Assembly: GCA_002309995.1 (NCBI GenBank)
Contig: DBYB01000012.1
Location: forward strand, 32,304-39,275
Direction: 5' to 3'
DNA: 6,972 bases
DNA from: Bacteroidales bacterium UBA1197
Lineage (GTDB): Bacteria > Bacteroidota > Bacteroidia > Bacteroidales > UBA932
A program made the translations under genes and the position numbers. The notes beneath the pieces are model-generated. The model was not told where the DNA came from, ran no database searches, and was given only the letters and a program-made list of their open reading frames with translations. Below, in pieces: positions 1 through 6,277 of this stretch (positions are counted from its first letter, which is position 1; every line of letters begins with the position of its first letter).

Positions 1-573
1 CCCAGCGAAGATCCCATCGAGATTGAAGTCAAGCGTATCGCGTCCCGCGTGGTCGTGAAGAAGGTCACGGCGGCATTTACCAACCCGGCATACGCTTCCA
101 TGAGTTGCAAGCTGGTGAAGATGTTCCTCATCAACGCTCCTGGCGACATCAATCTGGAGCTTACCAGCGCCCCTACCACCTGGTATGCAAAGCGAGCCTA
201 TGAGGCTGTCAGCGGTCTTACCGACCACCTCTCCACCAGCGGCGGCAATCATGAGTTGAACAGCGCTGCTTTCGACACCGACTGCTTCCACTACTGCTAT
301 CCCAACCCTACCATTGCCGATTCTCAATCCACCACATGGAGCGCCCGTCACACCAGAATGGTCATCGAGGTACTGCTTGGTAGCGAAACCTTCTACTATC
401 CCATCACGATGCCGGTTCTCGAACCCGGCAAGTCCTATGAGATTGAGAACCTGACCATCACCAGAAAGGGATCCAACAACCCCGACCAGCCCATTTCCCT
501 GTCTGACGCAACCTTCGAAATCAGCGTGAAGGAATGGACTGTCGTCCCTATCACAGAAGGAATCACCATCTAG
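1..573 (+). CDS. Fimbrillin (FimA/Mfa1-like), C-terminal part; 5' end outside window
   Basis: This is the 3' part of a gene that enters from the left edge. The frame is open from base 1, so the GTG at 49 is internal and not a start; about 190 residues are visible before TAG at 571-573. The first residues read IEIEVKRIASRV, the alternating hydrophobic strand with basic residues seen in fimbrillins just before the N-terminal domain core. The C-terminus has PGKSYEIENLTI, then FEISVKEW with Trp at bases 535-537, and a final GITI. The same end pattern recurs in the four genes downstream. By family knowledge such proteins are exported as lipoproteins, cleaved, and polymerised on the outer surface as type V pili. 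A strong terminator lies 42 bases after the stop, which suggests this gene is expressed above its downstream neighbours, as expected for a shaft subunit. Lipobox and N-terminus are not visible, so an accessory role cannot be excluded. Confidence 0.8.
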   Translation, partial: PSEDPIEIEVKRIASRVVVKKVTAAFTNPAYASMSCKLVKMFLINAPGDINLELTSAPTTWYAKRAYEAVSGLTDHLSTSGGNHELNSAAFDTDCFHYCYPNPTIADSQSTTWSARHTRMVIEVLLGSETFYYPITMPVLEPGKSYEIENLTITRKGSNNPDQPISLSDATFEISVKEWTVVPITEGITI

Positions 574-614
574 GCGACGCGAGGTCGTGTTTTGATACTT
601 TTCATAATGTTGGT

Positions 615-653
615 GGGGCCGGTGGACCATCAGTGAGAATCCGGCCCCTTTTT
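615..653 (+). terminator. Intrinsic terminator after the fimbrillin gene, 14 bases before the next ATG
   Basis: GGGGCCGG (615-622) pairs perfectly with CCGGCCCC (641-648), with an 18-base loop and TTTTT at 649-653. The 8-bp stem is all G and C. Only 14 bases separate the T-run from the next start codon at 668, too few for a full promoter. The downstream genes must therefore be reached by readthrough, by a promoter upstream of or inside the hairpin, or by a processed transcript. I see no convincing TTTG plus TAnnTTTG pair between 574 and 614; TAATGTTG at 605-612 resembles the -7 element but lacks a correctly spaced -33 partner. Confidence 0.85.
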
Positions 654-667
654 CAAATCCATTTTCT

Positions 668-1990
668 ATGCGAAGAATACTGACACTTCTGCTGCCCTTG
701 GCTCTGATGTTGCCTGTCTCCTGCAGCAAGGATATAAGCCCGCAGCAAACCGAAACCCCAGGAGACGAAGAGCATACAGTTACCTTCCAGATACGAACGG
801 CCAGTCCCAGCACGAAGGCGTACAACACTTCTGATCTTACGCTTACCGACGGCGTTCAGACGCTGGATTTGTACATCTTCCACCAGTCTGCAACTGATGA
901 GGACCGCCATGTCTCCCTTACGCCGGACCCCAGCGGGACTACCGAGTTTGTCATCAAGGAGAAAAAGGGAGAAAGGGTTGGCATAATAGCGATGGCGAAC
1001 CTGGATCCGGATACTGCAGCGCTGCTTGAAGGTCATCCCCTGAGCGATTTCGCCGATGACTACTATATGCCCTGCCCCATCGTGTGGACGGCCAACAACT
1101 TCGACTTCAACCGCATCCCAATGGTGGGCGCGCGAGACACGTATTTCAATGGCGACAGCACCGTCGAAATCGAGCTTCGCCGCCTGATGTGGCGCATCGA
1201 TATCGGCAATATCGTCTATAACCCGAAAGACGAAAGCCTGAAAGGCAAAGACGTGTTTGTCAAGAACATTGCCATTACCAATATCGGCAACCACTTCAAC
1301 CCCACCAAGTCAAGCTCTATCGGCCACTTTTATACCTGGTACCTATTCTTCGGGAACGGAGAATACACCGGCAGTTCCACCGGAGCCTTCGGCGGCATTG
1401 ATGACGGTTTCCGCTTCTATACGAATGCCCCCAGAGGCTGGTCTCAGACAGGAACCTGGAATCCGGGAGGTCCGGGCATCCTGAATCAGAACTATCCCAG
1501 AACCATTAACAATAACTGGAAAGTGGCCAAGGGCGTTCTCAATATCGACGCTACCGGCAAGTACCTCACGGCAACTTGCCAGACTTATGATGTCGCAGGC
1601 GGACAGGGCCGTCTGGCGACTGCTGGTGTCACCACTGCCCAGAGCATGACCGTGGGAAAGAGCCTGTACGGATTCATGGGTCGTGGTTGCTTCAGCGTCT
1701 ATAGCGCCGTGAGTTCTTATAATGACCAGGTGCAGTATCCCAAGCTGGTTATCGAGCTTGTCATTGACGGAGTCTCCAAGTTCTATCCGGTGTGCATCAC
1801 CTATCCTCAGCCGAACACCGTGTATCAGATAGACACGATCACCATCGTCGGCGACGGCTCGGACTATTCCAATTTCATCGAGCAAAAGTTCGCCGCGACA
1901 TTCTCCATCTCTGTAAGGGATTGGGATGAGCTGGAGATAGAGAATATCAATGTGGGCGTTGACCCCATTACCGGACAACTAATTAACTGA
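668..1990 (+). CDS. Accessory fimbrillin-like lipoprotein 1 (type V pilus subunit)
   Basis: A 440-residue exported lipoprotein, probably a minor pilus subunit. The start MRRILTLLLPLALM is a lipoprotein signal peptide ending in LPVSC with Cys19 as the lipidated residue; -3 is Pro rather than the usual Leu, but Leu15 lies one place further back. After Cys19 come SKD, resembling the Bacteroidetes surface-export signal. A strand TVTFQIR (37-43) leads to STKAY with Lys50-Ala51, a plausible trypsin-like cleavage site. A LDLYIF strand follows near residue 66, and RIPMVGA at 149-155 introduces the strand VEIELRRLMWRIDIGNI. LNQNY (272-276) is shared with the third accessory gene. The C-terminus has VYQIDTITIVG and FSISVRDW (Trp419) before a 21-residue tail. 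No Shine-Dalgarno sequence is evident, which is normal in this group. The next gene starts 6 bases after the stop. The specific role (tip, adapter or adhesin) is not readable from sequence. Confidence 0.85.
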   Translation: MRRILTLLLPLALMLPVSCSKDISPQQTETPGDEEHTVTFQIRTASPSTKAYNTSDLTLTDGVQTLDLYIFHQSATDEDRHVSLTPDPSGTTEFVIKEKKGERVGIIAMANLDPDTAALLEGHPLSDFADDYYMPCPIVWTANNFDFNRIPMVGARDTYFNGDSTVEIELRRLMWRIDIGNIVYNPKDESLKGKDVFVKNIAITNIGNHFNPTKSSSIGHFYTWYLFFGNGEYTGSSTGAFGGIDDGFRFYTNAPRGWSQTGTWNPGGPGILNQNYPRTINNNWKVAKGVLNIDATGKYLTATCQTYDVAGGQGRLATAGVTTAQSMTVGKSLYGFMGRGCFSVYSAVSSYNDQVQYPKLVIELVIDGVSKFYPVCITYPQPNTVYQIDTITIVGDGSDYSNFIEQKFAATFSISVRDWDELEIENINVGVDPITGQLIN

Positions 1991-1996
1991 TTCGCC

Positions 1997-3328
1997 ATGA
2001 GAAAGACAATTATTATACTGGGAATGCTGGCCGCCGTTGCGGTCGCATCCTGCAACAAAGAAATGCCGGAAAACGGACAGGATGGAGTTCATGCCGTCAC
2101 GCTGACATTCTCCATGCAACAACCCTTTTCGATTTCAACCAAGGCAGACTCATATAATGCCAATGAGAACGATGATTTCATCGACAGACTAGACATGCTG
2201 GAGTATGACAATACCGGCACCCTTGTCAATCACAGGACGTGGGAAAAGTCAACCGGGCTGGACTTGTCAACGGTTTCCTACACGGCCTATAATCCGAAGA
2301 ACAATTATAGGTACTGGCTGTTCCTTGCCAACTTTAACGAGGAAAGCGTTGATTACCTTGCCCAGCTTAGCGGATCGGATATCGGCAGCTATAACAAGGG
2401 TATCATTCCGCTTGAGGCCGGAAACTTCCGGCCGCATAAACCCTTGATGGGCGGTACAGCAGTTTGTTCCTTTGGCAGCGACCAGACCATTCCGGTCACC
2501 TTGTTCCGTTATGTGACCAAGTTCGAGCTTGGCACTATTACGGCCGACTTTACCGATACCGGTTATCTGGAAAGCGATGTAAAGCTCAAGAAGATTGCCA
2601 TCACCCATACCCCCAACTTTCTGCGTCCGCTCTATAGGTCTATTACAAGCGTATATGGCGGCCAGCAAGATGTGCATGGTGTGGGATATTCATACCCGAA
2701 TGGCGGAACGGGCAGCAGCATCGGTAATCTTGGGCTCTATAATACCTGCGTGAATCAGGATGTCCGTGGCGGTAGTGCGACCGGTTCCTTTAACCTGTCT
2801 TCTTACGGTGCTACCGGCACGCTGGCGGCCAATTTCCCTTATGCATACAACTACAACAAGGGCCTGAATAAAGGCATTTTTGTGACTGACGCCCCGGGAG
2901 ATATGGCTACGGCAACCGTGCATGTATTCGGTCCCTCGGAAGGCATCCTCTGTAAGAGCGATGACGAGGACTGGCCGCATACCTATACCATCAACAAAGT
3001 CCTGTATACCATCCCCTGGTACCGCTATCAATACGGATACATCTGGGGCGAATTCAACAGTCAGGATGACACTCAGAAGATGGTCTTCCAGGTGGAAATC
3101 GACGGCACGGACTACTTCTACCTCATCCCGATGCGCGAACTGGAAGCCGGCATGATATACAAGCTGGACAGTATTACCTTGAAGGGCCTTGGCAGTGAGT
3201 ACAGCAACTACTATGAGCGCAAATATCAGGGCAACCTGACCCCCTTCAGCGTAGAGGGCTGGACCGATTGCGAGATAGACAACATCGACATGGGTTACAA
3301 AGACTATGGCGGAACCGAAATCTACTAG
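1997..3328 (+). CDS. Accessory fimbrillin-like lipoprotein 2 (type V pilus subunit)
   Basis: A 443-residue paralogue of the genes on either side. Its signal peptide MRKTIIILGMLAAVAV ends in the canonical lipobox VASC, with Cys19 lipidated, followed by NKEMPE. The strand AVTLTFSM (33-40) precedes ISTKAD with Lys49-Ala50, aligned with the proposed processing site of its neighbours. DFIDRLDMLEYDNTG matches the first core strands of the family. GNFRPHKPLMGG near residues 141-152 and the following strand VTLFRYVTKFELGTI closely parallel the same block in the next gene. AANFPYAYNYNKG occupies the place of the LNQNY segment of its neighbours. The C-terminus has MIYKLDSITLKG, then FSVEGW and DIDNIDMGY-type strands. 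The start at 1997 lies 6 bases after the previous stop, implying coupled translation. By homology it is an outer-surface pilus component; the ligand or position in the fibre is unknown. Confidence 0.85.
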   Translation: MRKTIIILGMLAAVAVASCNKEMPENGQDGVHAVTLTFSMQQPFSISTKADSYNANENDDFIDRLDMLEYDNTGTLVNHRTWEKSTGLDLSTVSYTAYNPKNNYRYWLFLANFNEESVDYLAQLSGSDIGSYNKGIIPLEAGNFRPHKPLMGGTAVCSFGSDQTIPVTLFRYVTKFELGTITADFTDTGYLESDVKLKKIAITHTPNFLRPLYRSITSVYGGQQDVHGVGYSYPNGGTGSSIGNLGLYNTCVNQDVRGGSATGSFNLSSYGATGTLAANFPYAYNYNKGLNKGIFVTDAPGDMATATVHVFGPSEGILCKSDDEDWPHTYTINKVLYTIPWYRYQYGYIWGEFNSQDDTQKMVFQVEIDGTDYFYLIPMRELEAGMIYKLDSITLKGLGSEYSNYYERKYQGNLTPFSVEGWTDCEIDNIDMGYKDYGGTEIY

Positions 3329-3332
3329 GCGT

Positions 3333-4712
3333 ATGAGGAAGACAATCAGATACTTGATTCCGGCCGTGCTGGTGGCACTGGCCGGATGCGAGCCGGAGCC
3401 GTTGAATACGGCTTTCGGCGTGGAGAGCAGCGGCCAGGAGGTAGTCACTATCTCCTTCAGCGTGATGCCCTTCGACACCCCAGACACCAAGAGTATTGCG
3501 GCTGACATCGAGGATGATGAAGTGGACCGGATTGACATCTATTCCTTTGAGAGTGATGGAACCGTCCACGGGCACACCGTCATCGGCGAATACGGTGGTG
3601 ACCCGCTGGATCTGAACCAATTGATATTCAAGGATACGGGAGCGGGAGGCGCTACGCGCAAGTACCTTATCATCGCCAATCTGGATTCAGACAGCGCCGA
3701 CTATATCGCAACCTTGGACAAATCCGGCATCAGCAGCTATCCGAAGGCCTTCATCCCCTGGAGCGCAGGCAATTGCCGGCCGAATCGTCCGCTGATGGGC
3801 GCCACGGCAAGTCTCAGCTTTTCCGGAAGCGCTGTCAATACGGTACAAGTCAAGCTGATGCGCTATATGTCCAAGTTTAAGGTCGAGACGATTACCGCCC
3901 AGTTCTGGGGGTCTCCCGACCTGTACCGGAACGTCTATGTGAAGCATCTTGCCTTCATCAACGGCTGGGACATTGTGCGTATCTGCCAGACGCAGCCGCA
4001 GAATTTCGACGGTTCGTCATGGGACATATTCGGCCCTAAAGGCTGGTCTAGCTACACCTTCGGCGGGGCTACGAGTCATTACTACATGGCCAACTGTTTC
4101 CTCGGGCAGGATGAATGGAGCACCTACAATATGACCTATGCCGATATGCACGGAACCTACAATCAAGGCTCCTATGGCGGCAGGGGCAAGTTGAATCAGA
4201 ACTACCACTACATCTACAACGATAATTGGATGCAGGAAAAGCATACCATCAACCTGGACGCTCCCGCATCAATGGCAGCGGTCTCTCAGCAGACCTGGGA
4301 TACCAACGCCTATCTTCCATCCGTAGCCGGAAAACTCTGCGATGAATACGATGGCGATCTCGGTCCTCTTCAGGTGAACAAGGTGTTTTACACCCTGCCT
4401 ACCAAGTTCAATGCTTGGTTCTCGGAGCCTACCTATGGTGACGAATCCCAGAACAGCGAACTGCGGCTATGCCTAGCCGTGAAGATCAACGGGACATTGT
4501 ACTTCTACTCGAAGATGATTACCGGACTGAACCCCAACATGTACTATATCATCCACAATATCACCCTCGCCGGTGAACCGTCGGAGTATGCGAACACGTG
4601 GGTAAGGGGCGGACAGGTCACCAAGGCCGGAGAGATTGCCGGTCAAACCGGCGATGACGAAGGATGGCGCGTCCACGGCAATGTGGCTGAAATAGACAAT
4701 CTGGTGCTATGA
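3333..4712 (+). CDS. Accessory fimbrillin-like lipoprotein 3 (type V pilus subunit)
   Basis: I place the start at ATG 3333, giving 459 residues. An upstream in-frame ATG at 3306 would overlap the previous gene and add MAEPKSTRR in front of a complete signal peptide. From 3333 the protein begins MRKTIRYLIPAVLV and has a canonical lipobox LAGC with Cys19, the same cysteine position as in its two neighbours. The strand VVTISFSVM (37-45) precedes DTKSIA with Lys53-Ser54. EVDRIDIYSFESDG is the first core strand. GNCRPNRPLMGATA begins near residue 147 and leads to VQVKLMRYMSKFKVETI, the closest match to the second accessory protein. LNQNY (287-291) and the following NDNW match the first accessory protein. 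The end departs from its paralogues: after YIIHNITLAGEPSEY there is a Gly- and Lys-containing insertion before GW and the final strand EIDNLVL. The start follows the previous stop by 4 bases, and the end overlaps the next start by 4. Confidence 0.85.
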   Translation: MRKTIRYLIPAVLVALAGCEPEPLNTAFGVESSGQEVVTISFSVMPFDTPDTKSIAADIEDDEVDRIDIYSFESDGTVHGHTVIGEYGGDPLDLNQLIFKDTGAGGATRKYLIIANLDSDSADYIATLDKSGISSYPKAFIPWSAGNCRPNRPLMGATASLSFSGSAVNTVQVKLMRYMSKFKVETITAQFWGSPDLYRNVYVKHLAFINGWDIVRICQTQPQNFDGSSWDIFGPKGWSSYTFGGATSHYYMANCFLGQDEWSTYNMTYADMHGTYNQGSYGGRGKLNQNYHYIYNDNWMQEKHTINLDAPASMAAVSQQTWDTNAYLPSVAGKLCDEYDGDLGPLQVNKVFYTLPTKFNAWFSEPTYGDESQNSELRLCLAVKINGTLYFYSKMITGLNPNMYYIIHNITLAGEPSEYANTWVRGGQVTKAGEIAGQTGDDEGWRVHGNVAEIDNLVL

Positions 4713-5431
4713 GACGGAAGATAATAGTTGGAATACTGGGGCTGGTGGCCCTGGTTTCCTGCTCGGTCAAAGAAGACCGCAGCGACTGTCCCTGCTGGCT
4801 AACTGTCGAAGCCCCCAAAGCCATTTCTCTGAACGCATGGTTCGGCAATTACCAGATTATTGACAACCACCGCGGCGGCTTCGTGGACCACACTGTCCCA
4901 CGCGGTATTGTTGAGATTGTTGCCAGCTACGGCAAGTTCGCTGCAGAGGAGGGTCATCAGATGGATAGTCTGTTCGCACAGCGGGCGCTGGTGAACACCG
5001 ATGGTGAGACCACCGGCCATACCGTGATGCTGAACAAGAACTTCACCACTGTGGAACTGGACTTCAAGGAGGAAGACGACGGCCGTACGGGATATGACCT
5101 GCTGGCTATCGGAACTGTATCCGGAGTGGACGAGCGCACACTGGAACCTGTGGACGGTATTTTCCGATATGTTCCAGATCCTGTCGAGAACGGCCGTGGA
5201 TACGCTTTCCGCGTACCCCGCCAGAAGGACAATTCCCTGGCCCTTACCTTATCTTATCATGGGAATGTAGTAGAGACCATAGACCTTGGCTACCTGATTG
5301 CCAGGAGTGGATTCGACTGGAAGTCAGAGAATCTGGGCGACGTATCCATTATCTGCGACCTTCCCGCGCATACCTTCACCATCACTGTCAAGGAATGGGA
5401 AGGACCTGTGATATTTGACATTACGATATAA
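4709..5431 (+). CDS. FimB/Mfa2-family fimbrial anchor or assembly lipoprotein
   Basis: A 240-residue lipoprotein, about half the size of the three preceding subunits. The signal peptide MRRKIIVGILGLVA ends in the canonical lipobox LVSC with Cys18. SVKEDRSDCPCW follows, with KED as a likely surface-export signal and Cys27-Pro-Cys29. A cysteine-rich DxCPC stretch just after the lipid cysteine is typical of FimB/Mfa2 anchors as I know the family. The remainder is beta-rich, with TVELDFKEEDDGRTGYDLL in the middle, and ends in FTITVKEW (Trp230) and FDITI, very like the end of the fimbrillin at the left edge. Unlike the three preceding proteins it has no Thr-Lys-Ala/Ser motif near residue 50, consistent with keeping its lipid and acting as an anchor or length regulator. 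It overlaps the previous gene by ATGA and is the last gene of the unit. In the Porphyromonas gingivalis loci the anchor gene directly follows the shaft gene, so this order is different. Confidence 0.85.
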   Translation: MRRKIIVGILGLVALVSCSVKEDRSDCPCWLTVEAPKAISLNAWFGNYQIIDNHRGGFVDHTVPRGIVEIVASYGKFAAEEGHQMDSLFAQRALVNTDGETTGHTVMLNKNFTTVELDFKEEDDGRTGYDLLAIGTVSGVDERTLEPVDGIFRYVPDPVENGRGYAFRVPRQKDNSLALTLSYHGNVVETIDLGYLIARSGFDWKSENLGDVSIICDLPAHTFTITVKEWEGPVIFDITI

Positions 5432-5492
5432 CCAACCTAAACCTCTAAAGTTTTTTTCATAAGTTTTTAAAAGTTAAACATTAAACTACCCG

Positions 5493-5523
5493 AAGCGGAC
5501 ACCTGTGAAGGCCTCCGCTTTTT
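5493..5523 (+). terminator. Intrinsic terminator at the end of the pilus operon
   Basis: AAGCGGA (5493-5499) pairs with TCCGCTT (5514-5520), with possible inner CCT/AGG pairing, and the stem runs into TTTTT (5519-5523). It lies 61 bases after the anchor gene stop. In the minus direction the same hairpin lacks a strong T-run, so it mainly serves the pilus operon. Confidence 0.8.
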
Positions 5524-5542
5524 CTATTTCAAATGCTATTAA

Positions 5543-5556
5543 TCCCGGGCCCGGGA
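5543..5556. repeat. 14-bp perfect palindrome TCCCGGGCCCGGGA
   Basis: The sequence equals its own reverse complement over 14 bases and is almost entirely G and C in an otherwise AT-leaning gap. It sits between the convergent pilus operon and the minus-strand gene ending at 5572. It could be a protein-binding site or a compact hairpin. No T-run follows on either strand, so it is not a simple terminator. Confidence 0.7.
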
Positions 5557-5569
5557 AGTTAACATGCGC

Positions 5570-5587
5570 GGCTAAGTTCGTTTAGCC
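5570..5587. repeat. Hairpin with TTCG loop overlapping the 3' end of the minus-strand gene
   Basis: GGCTAA (5570-5575) pairs with TTAGCC (5582-5587); one more G-T pair would close a TTCG tetraloop as read on the plus strand. The hairpin includes the stop codon and last codons of the minus-strand gene. No T-run follows it, so it may be a 3' stability element or incidental. Confidence 0.5.
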
Positions 5588-5895
5588 TCAGCAGGACTCT
5601 CGTCCATCACACGGTCGAGATAGTGTTTCATCCAATAGAACTCTTGCGACACTTCGATACCGGCTTCTTCGAGATAATGGTGCAACTGGTGCCAATACTC
5701 GCTGCCTGAGCATAATGTGGCTACTTCCAAAATGGTGGCCTCTATGGTGCGAGACTGTTCTTCGACGGCTGCTAGCTGCACTTTAGTCTTGAAAGGCAGC
5801 GCTATCAAAAGCCTTCTCGCAATATCCAGGTGTTGGATAATCACTTTTCCTTTGCAGGGGATCTGGGTTGCCCCAAACTTACGTTTAGTTTTCAT
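5572..5895 (-). CDS. Hypothetical small helical protein, 107 residues
   Basis: I do not recognise this protein. It starts at an ATG (complement of 5893-5895) with a basic N-terminus MKTKRKFGATQIPCKGKV and ends PAEAKRT with TAG. From residue 21 it reads as amphipathic helices: HLDIARRLLIALPF, then VQLAAVEEQSRTIEATILEVATL, then YWHQLHHYLEEAGI and QEFYWMKHYLDRVMDE, with an aromatic- and His-rich third block. No signal peptide or membrane segment is visible, so it should be cytoplasmic. The size and helical layout would suit a small regulator, an antitoxin or a helical-bundle accessory protein, but nothing in the sequence decides between these. It is convergent with the pilus operon and preceded by a 14-bp palindrome 37 bases before the start. 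The plus-strand reading of this stretch (5717-5929) is less protein-like. Reality of the gene is likely but not certain. Confidence 0.6.
   Translation of the reverse strand: MKTKRKFGATQIPCKGKVIIQHLDIARRLLIALPFKTKVQLAAVEEQSRTIEATILEVATLCSGSEYWHQLHHYLEEAGIEVSQEFYWMKHYLDRVMDESPAEAKRT
5852..5866. repeat. 15-bp direct repeat, copy 1 (copy 2 at 6485-6499)
   Basis: TTGCAGGGGATCTGG occurs exactly twice in the window. With one gap and one mismatch the similarity extends several bases to the left of each copy (CTTTTCCTTTGC against CTCTTCCTTGC). Copy 1 lies inside the start region of the 107-residue minus-strand gene (residues around IPCK). A 15-base exact match is unlikely by chance in 7 kb. Confidence 0.65.
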
Positions 5896-5932
5896 TGACG
5901 AATTGTTTTGGGTTCACACCGGTGGCTGAAAG

Positions 5933-5946
5933 GCTATGTACATAGC
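5933..5946. promoter_or_regulatory. Candidate operator: palindrome GCTATGTACATAGC
   Basis: A perfect 14-bp palindrome centred about 44 bases upstream of the minus-strand ATG. That is the usual zone for a dimeric regulator binding over or near a promoter. No clear Bacteroidetes -33/-7 pair is visible for that gene, so the assignment rests only on symmetry and position. Confidence 0.4.
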
Positions 5947-6062
5947 GGATTAAAGTGCACTATTCGGAATCTGAGTACGCCCGGCATCATCCAGGCCTTA
6001 CATCACGATGGTACTGGTCACTCATATACCTGGTAGTTTTAGTGTTCCCAATTATGCGCGAA

Positions 6063-6090
6063 AGCTGGCGTGCATCCCTGCAAGCCAGCT
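6063..6090. repeat. Strong interrupted hairpin
   Basis: AGCTGGC (6063-6069) pairs with GCCAGCT (6084-6090). Inside, TGCA (6071-6074) pairs with TGCA (6079-6082) across a TCCC loop, with one G/A mismatch between the stems. No T-run follows on either strand. Eleven base pairs in 28 bases suggest a structured RNA element or a DNA recognition hairpin. Confidence 0.6.
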
Positions 6091-6199
6091 CCGTTTCGTT
6101 TCATCTCACGATGCAAATGCTTGCTTAAGGTGTGATGCTCCAAACAATTCGTGGCGTAAAGGTAAGGCGCGGATTTGTCACTTACTGACACAGAGCCAA

Positions 6200-6216
6200 A
6201 AATCGGAGGCCGATTT
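6200..6216. repeat. Short hairpin AAATCGG/CCGATTT
   Basis: AAATCGG (6200-6206) and CCGATTT (6210-6216) form a perfect 7-bp stem with an AGG loop. It sits just upstream of the proposed promoter at 6242. It may be a regulator site or a weak 3' end of a transcript from the left. Confidence 0.45.
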
Positions 6217-6241
6217 CGCCATATGAGAGAAAATGATTAAA

Positions 6242-6271
6242 TTTGCAACAGTTACAAGCGACATTACTTTG
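6242..6271 (+). promoter_or_regulatory. Candidate Bacteroidetes promoter for the structured RNA
   Basis: TTTG at 6242-6245 and TTACTTTG at 6264-6271 are separated by 18 bases. The Bacteroidetes primary-sigma consensus is TTTG at -33 and TAnnTTTG at -7; the second element differs at one position. A start of transcription near 6277-6279 would follow, directly ahead of the folded region. Confidence 0.5.
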
Positions 6272-6277
6272 TAAAGA

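Larger units (their letters stand above)
5898..6152. repeat. Spaced inverted repeat pair enclosing about 230 bases
   Basis: ACGAATTGTTTTGG (5898-5911) is the reverse complement of CCAAACAATTCGT (6140-6152) apart from one extra T. The left arm abuts the start of the minus-strand gene. The arms could bound an invertible segment or pair in a long transcript. The single gap argues against a strictly conserved recombination site. Confidence 0.5.
5896..6241. other. Gene-free, palindrome-rich intergenic region
   Basis: No convincing protein gene is present in these roughly 345 bases. Open frames here (for example 6008-6226 on plus) run through several hairpins and show no protein-like pattern or start signal. 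The region instead holds the 14-bp palindrome at 5933-5946, a spaced inverted repeat (5898-5911 with 6140-6152), a strong interrupted hairpin at 6063-6090, and a 7-bp hairpin with a 3-base loop at 6200-6216. It may carry control sites, an RNA or the remains of an element. Confidence 0.6.

Noticed and set aside
653..1294. Long minus-strand open frame of 213 residues
   Set aside because: It lies antisense to the N-terminal half of a lipoprotein gene with signal peptide and family motifs; it has no family pattern and is a codon-bias shadow.
1343..1978. Minus-strand open frame of 211 residues
   Set aside because: Antisense to the C-terminal part of the first accessory pilus gene, which carries conserved motifs; no recognisable protein features.
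3306..3332. Upstream ATG extending the third accessory gene by nine residues
   Set aside because: It overlaps the previous gene and puts a charged stretch before a complete signal peptide; the ATG at 3333 gives Cys19 as in the paralogues.
2690..3538. Minus-strand open frame of 282 residues spanning a gene junction
   Set aside because: It runs antisense across the junction of two well-supported pilus genes and through the signal peptide of the second.
668..5431. Diversity-generating retroelement targets, suggested by Asn-rich segments in pilus-like lipoproteins
   Set aside because: No reverse transcriptase and no near-identical template repeat differing at adenines is visible in the window; the shared LNQNY segments fit ordinary paralogy.
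5717..5929. Plus-strand open frame of 70 residues
   Set aside because: Overlaps the better-supported minus-strand gene and continues into non-coding sequence; no start signal or family pattern.
6008..6226. Plus-strand open frame of 72 residues
   Set aside because: Runs through two hairpins, has low-complexity-free but pattern-free sequence, and no promoter or ribosome site; more likely non-coding.
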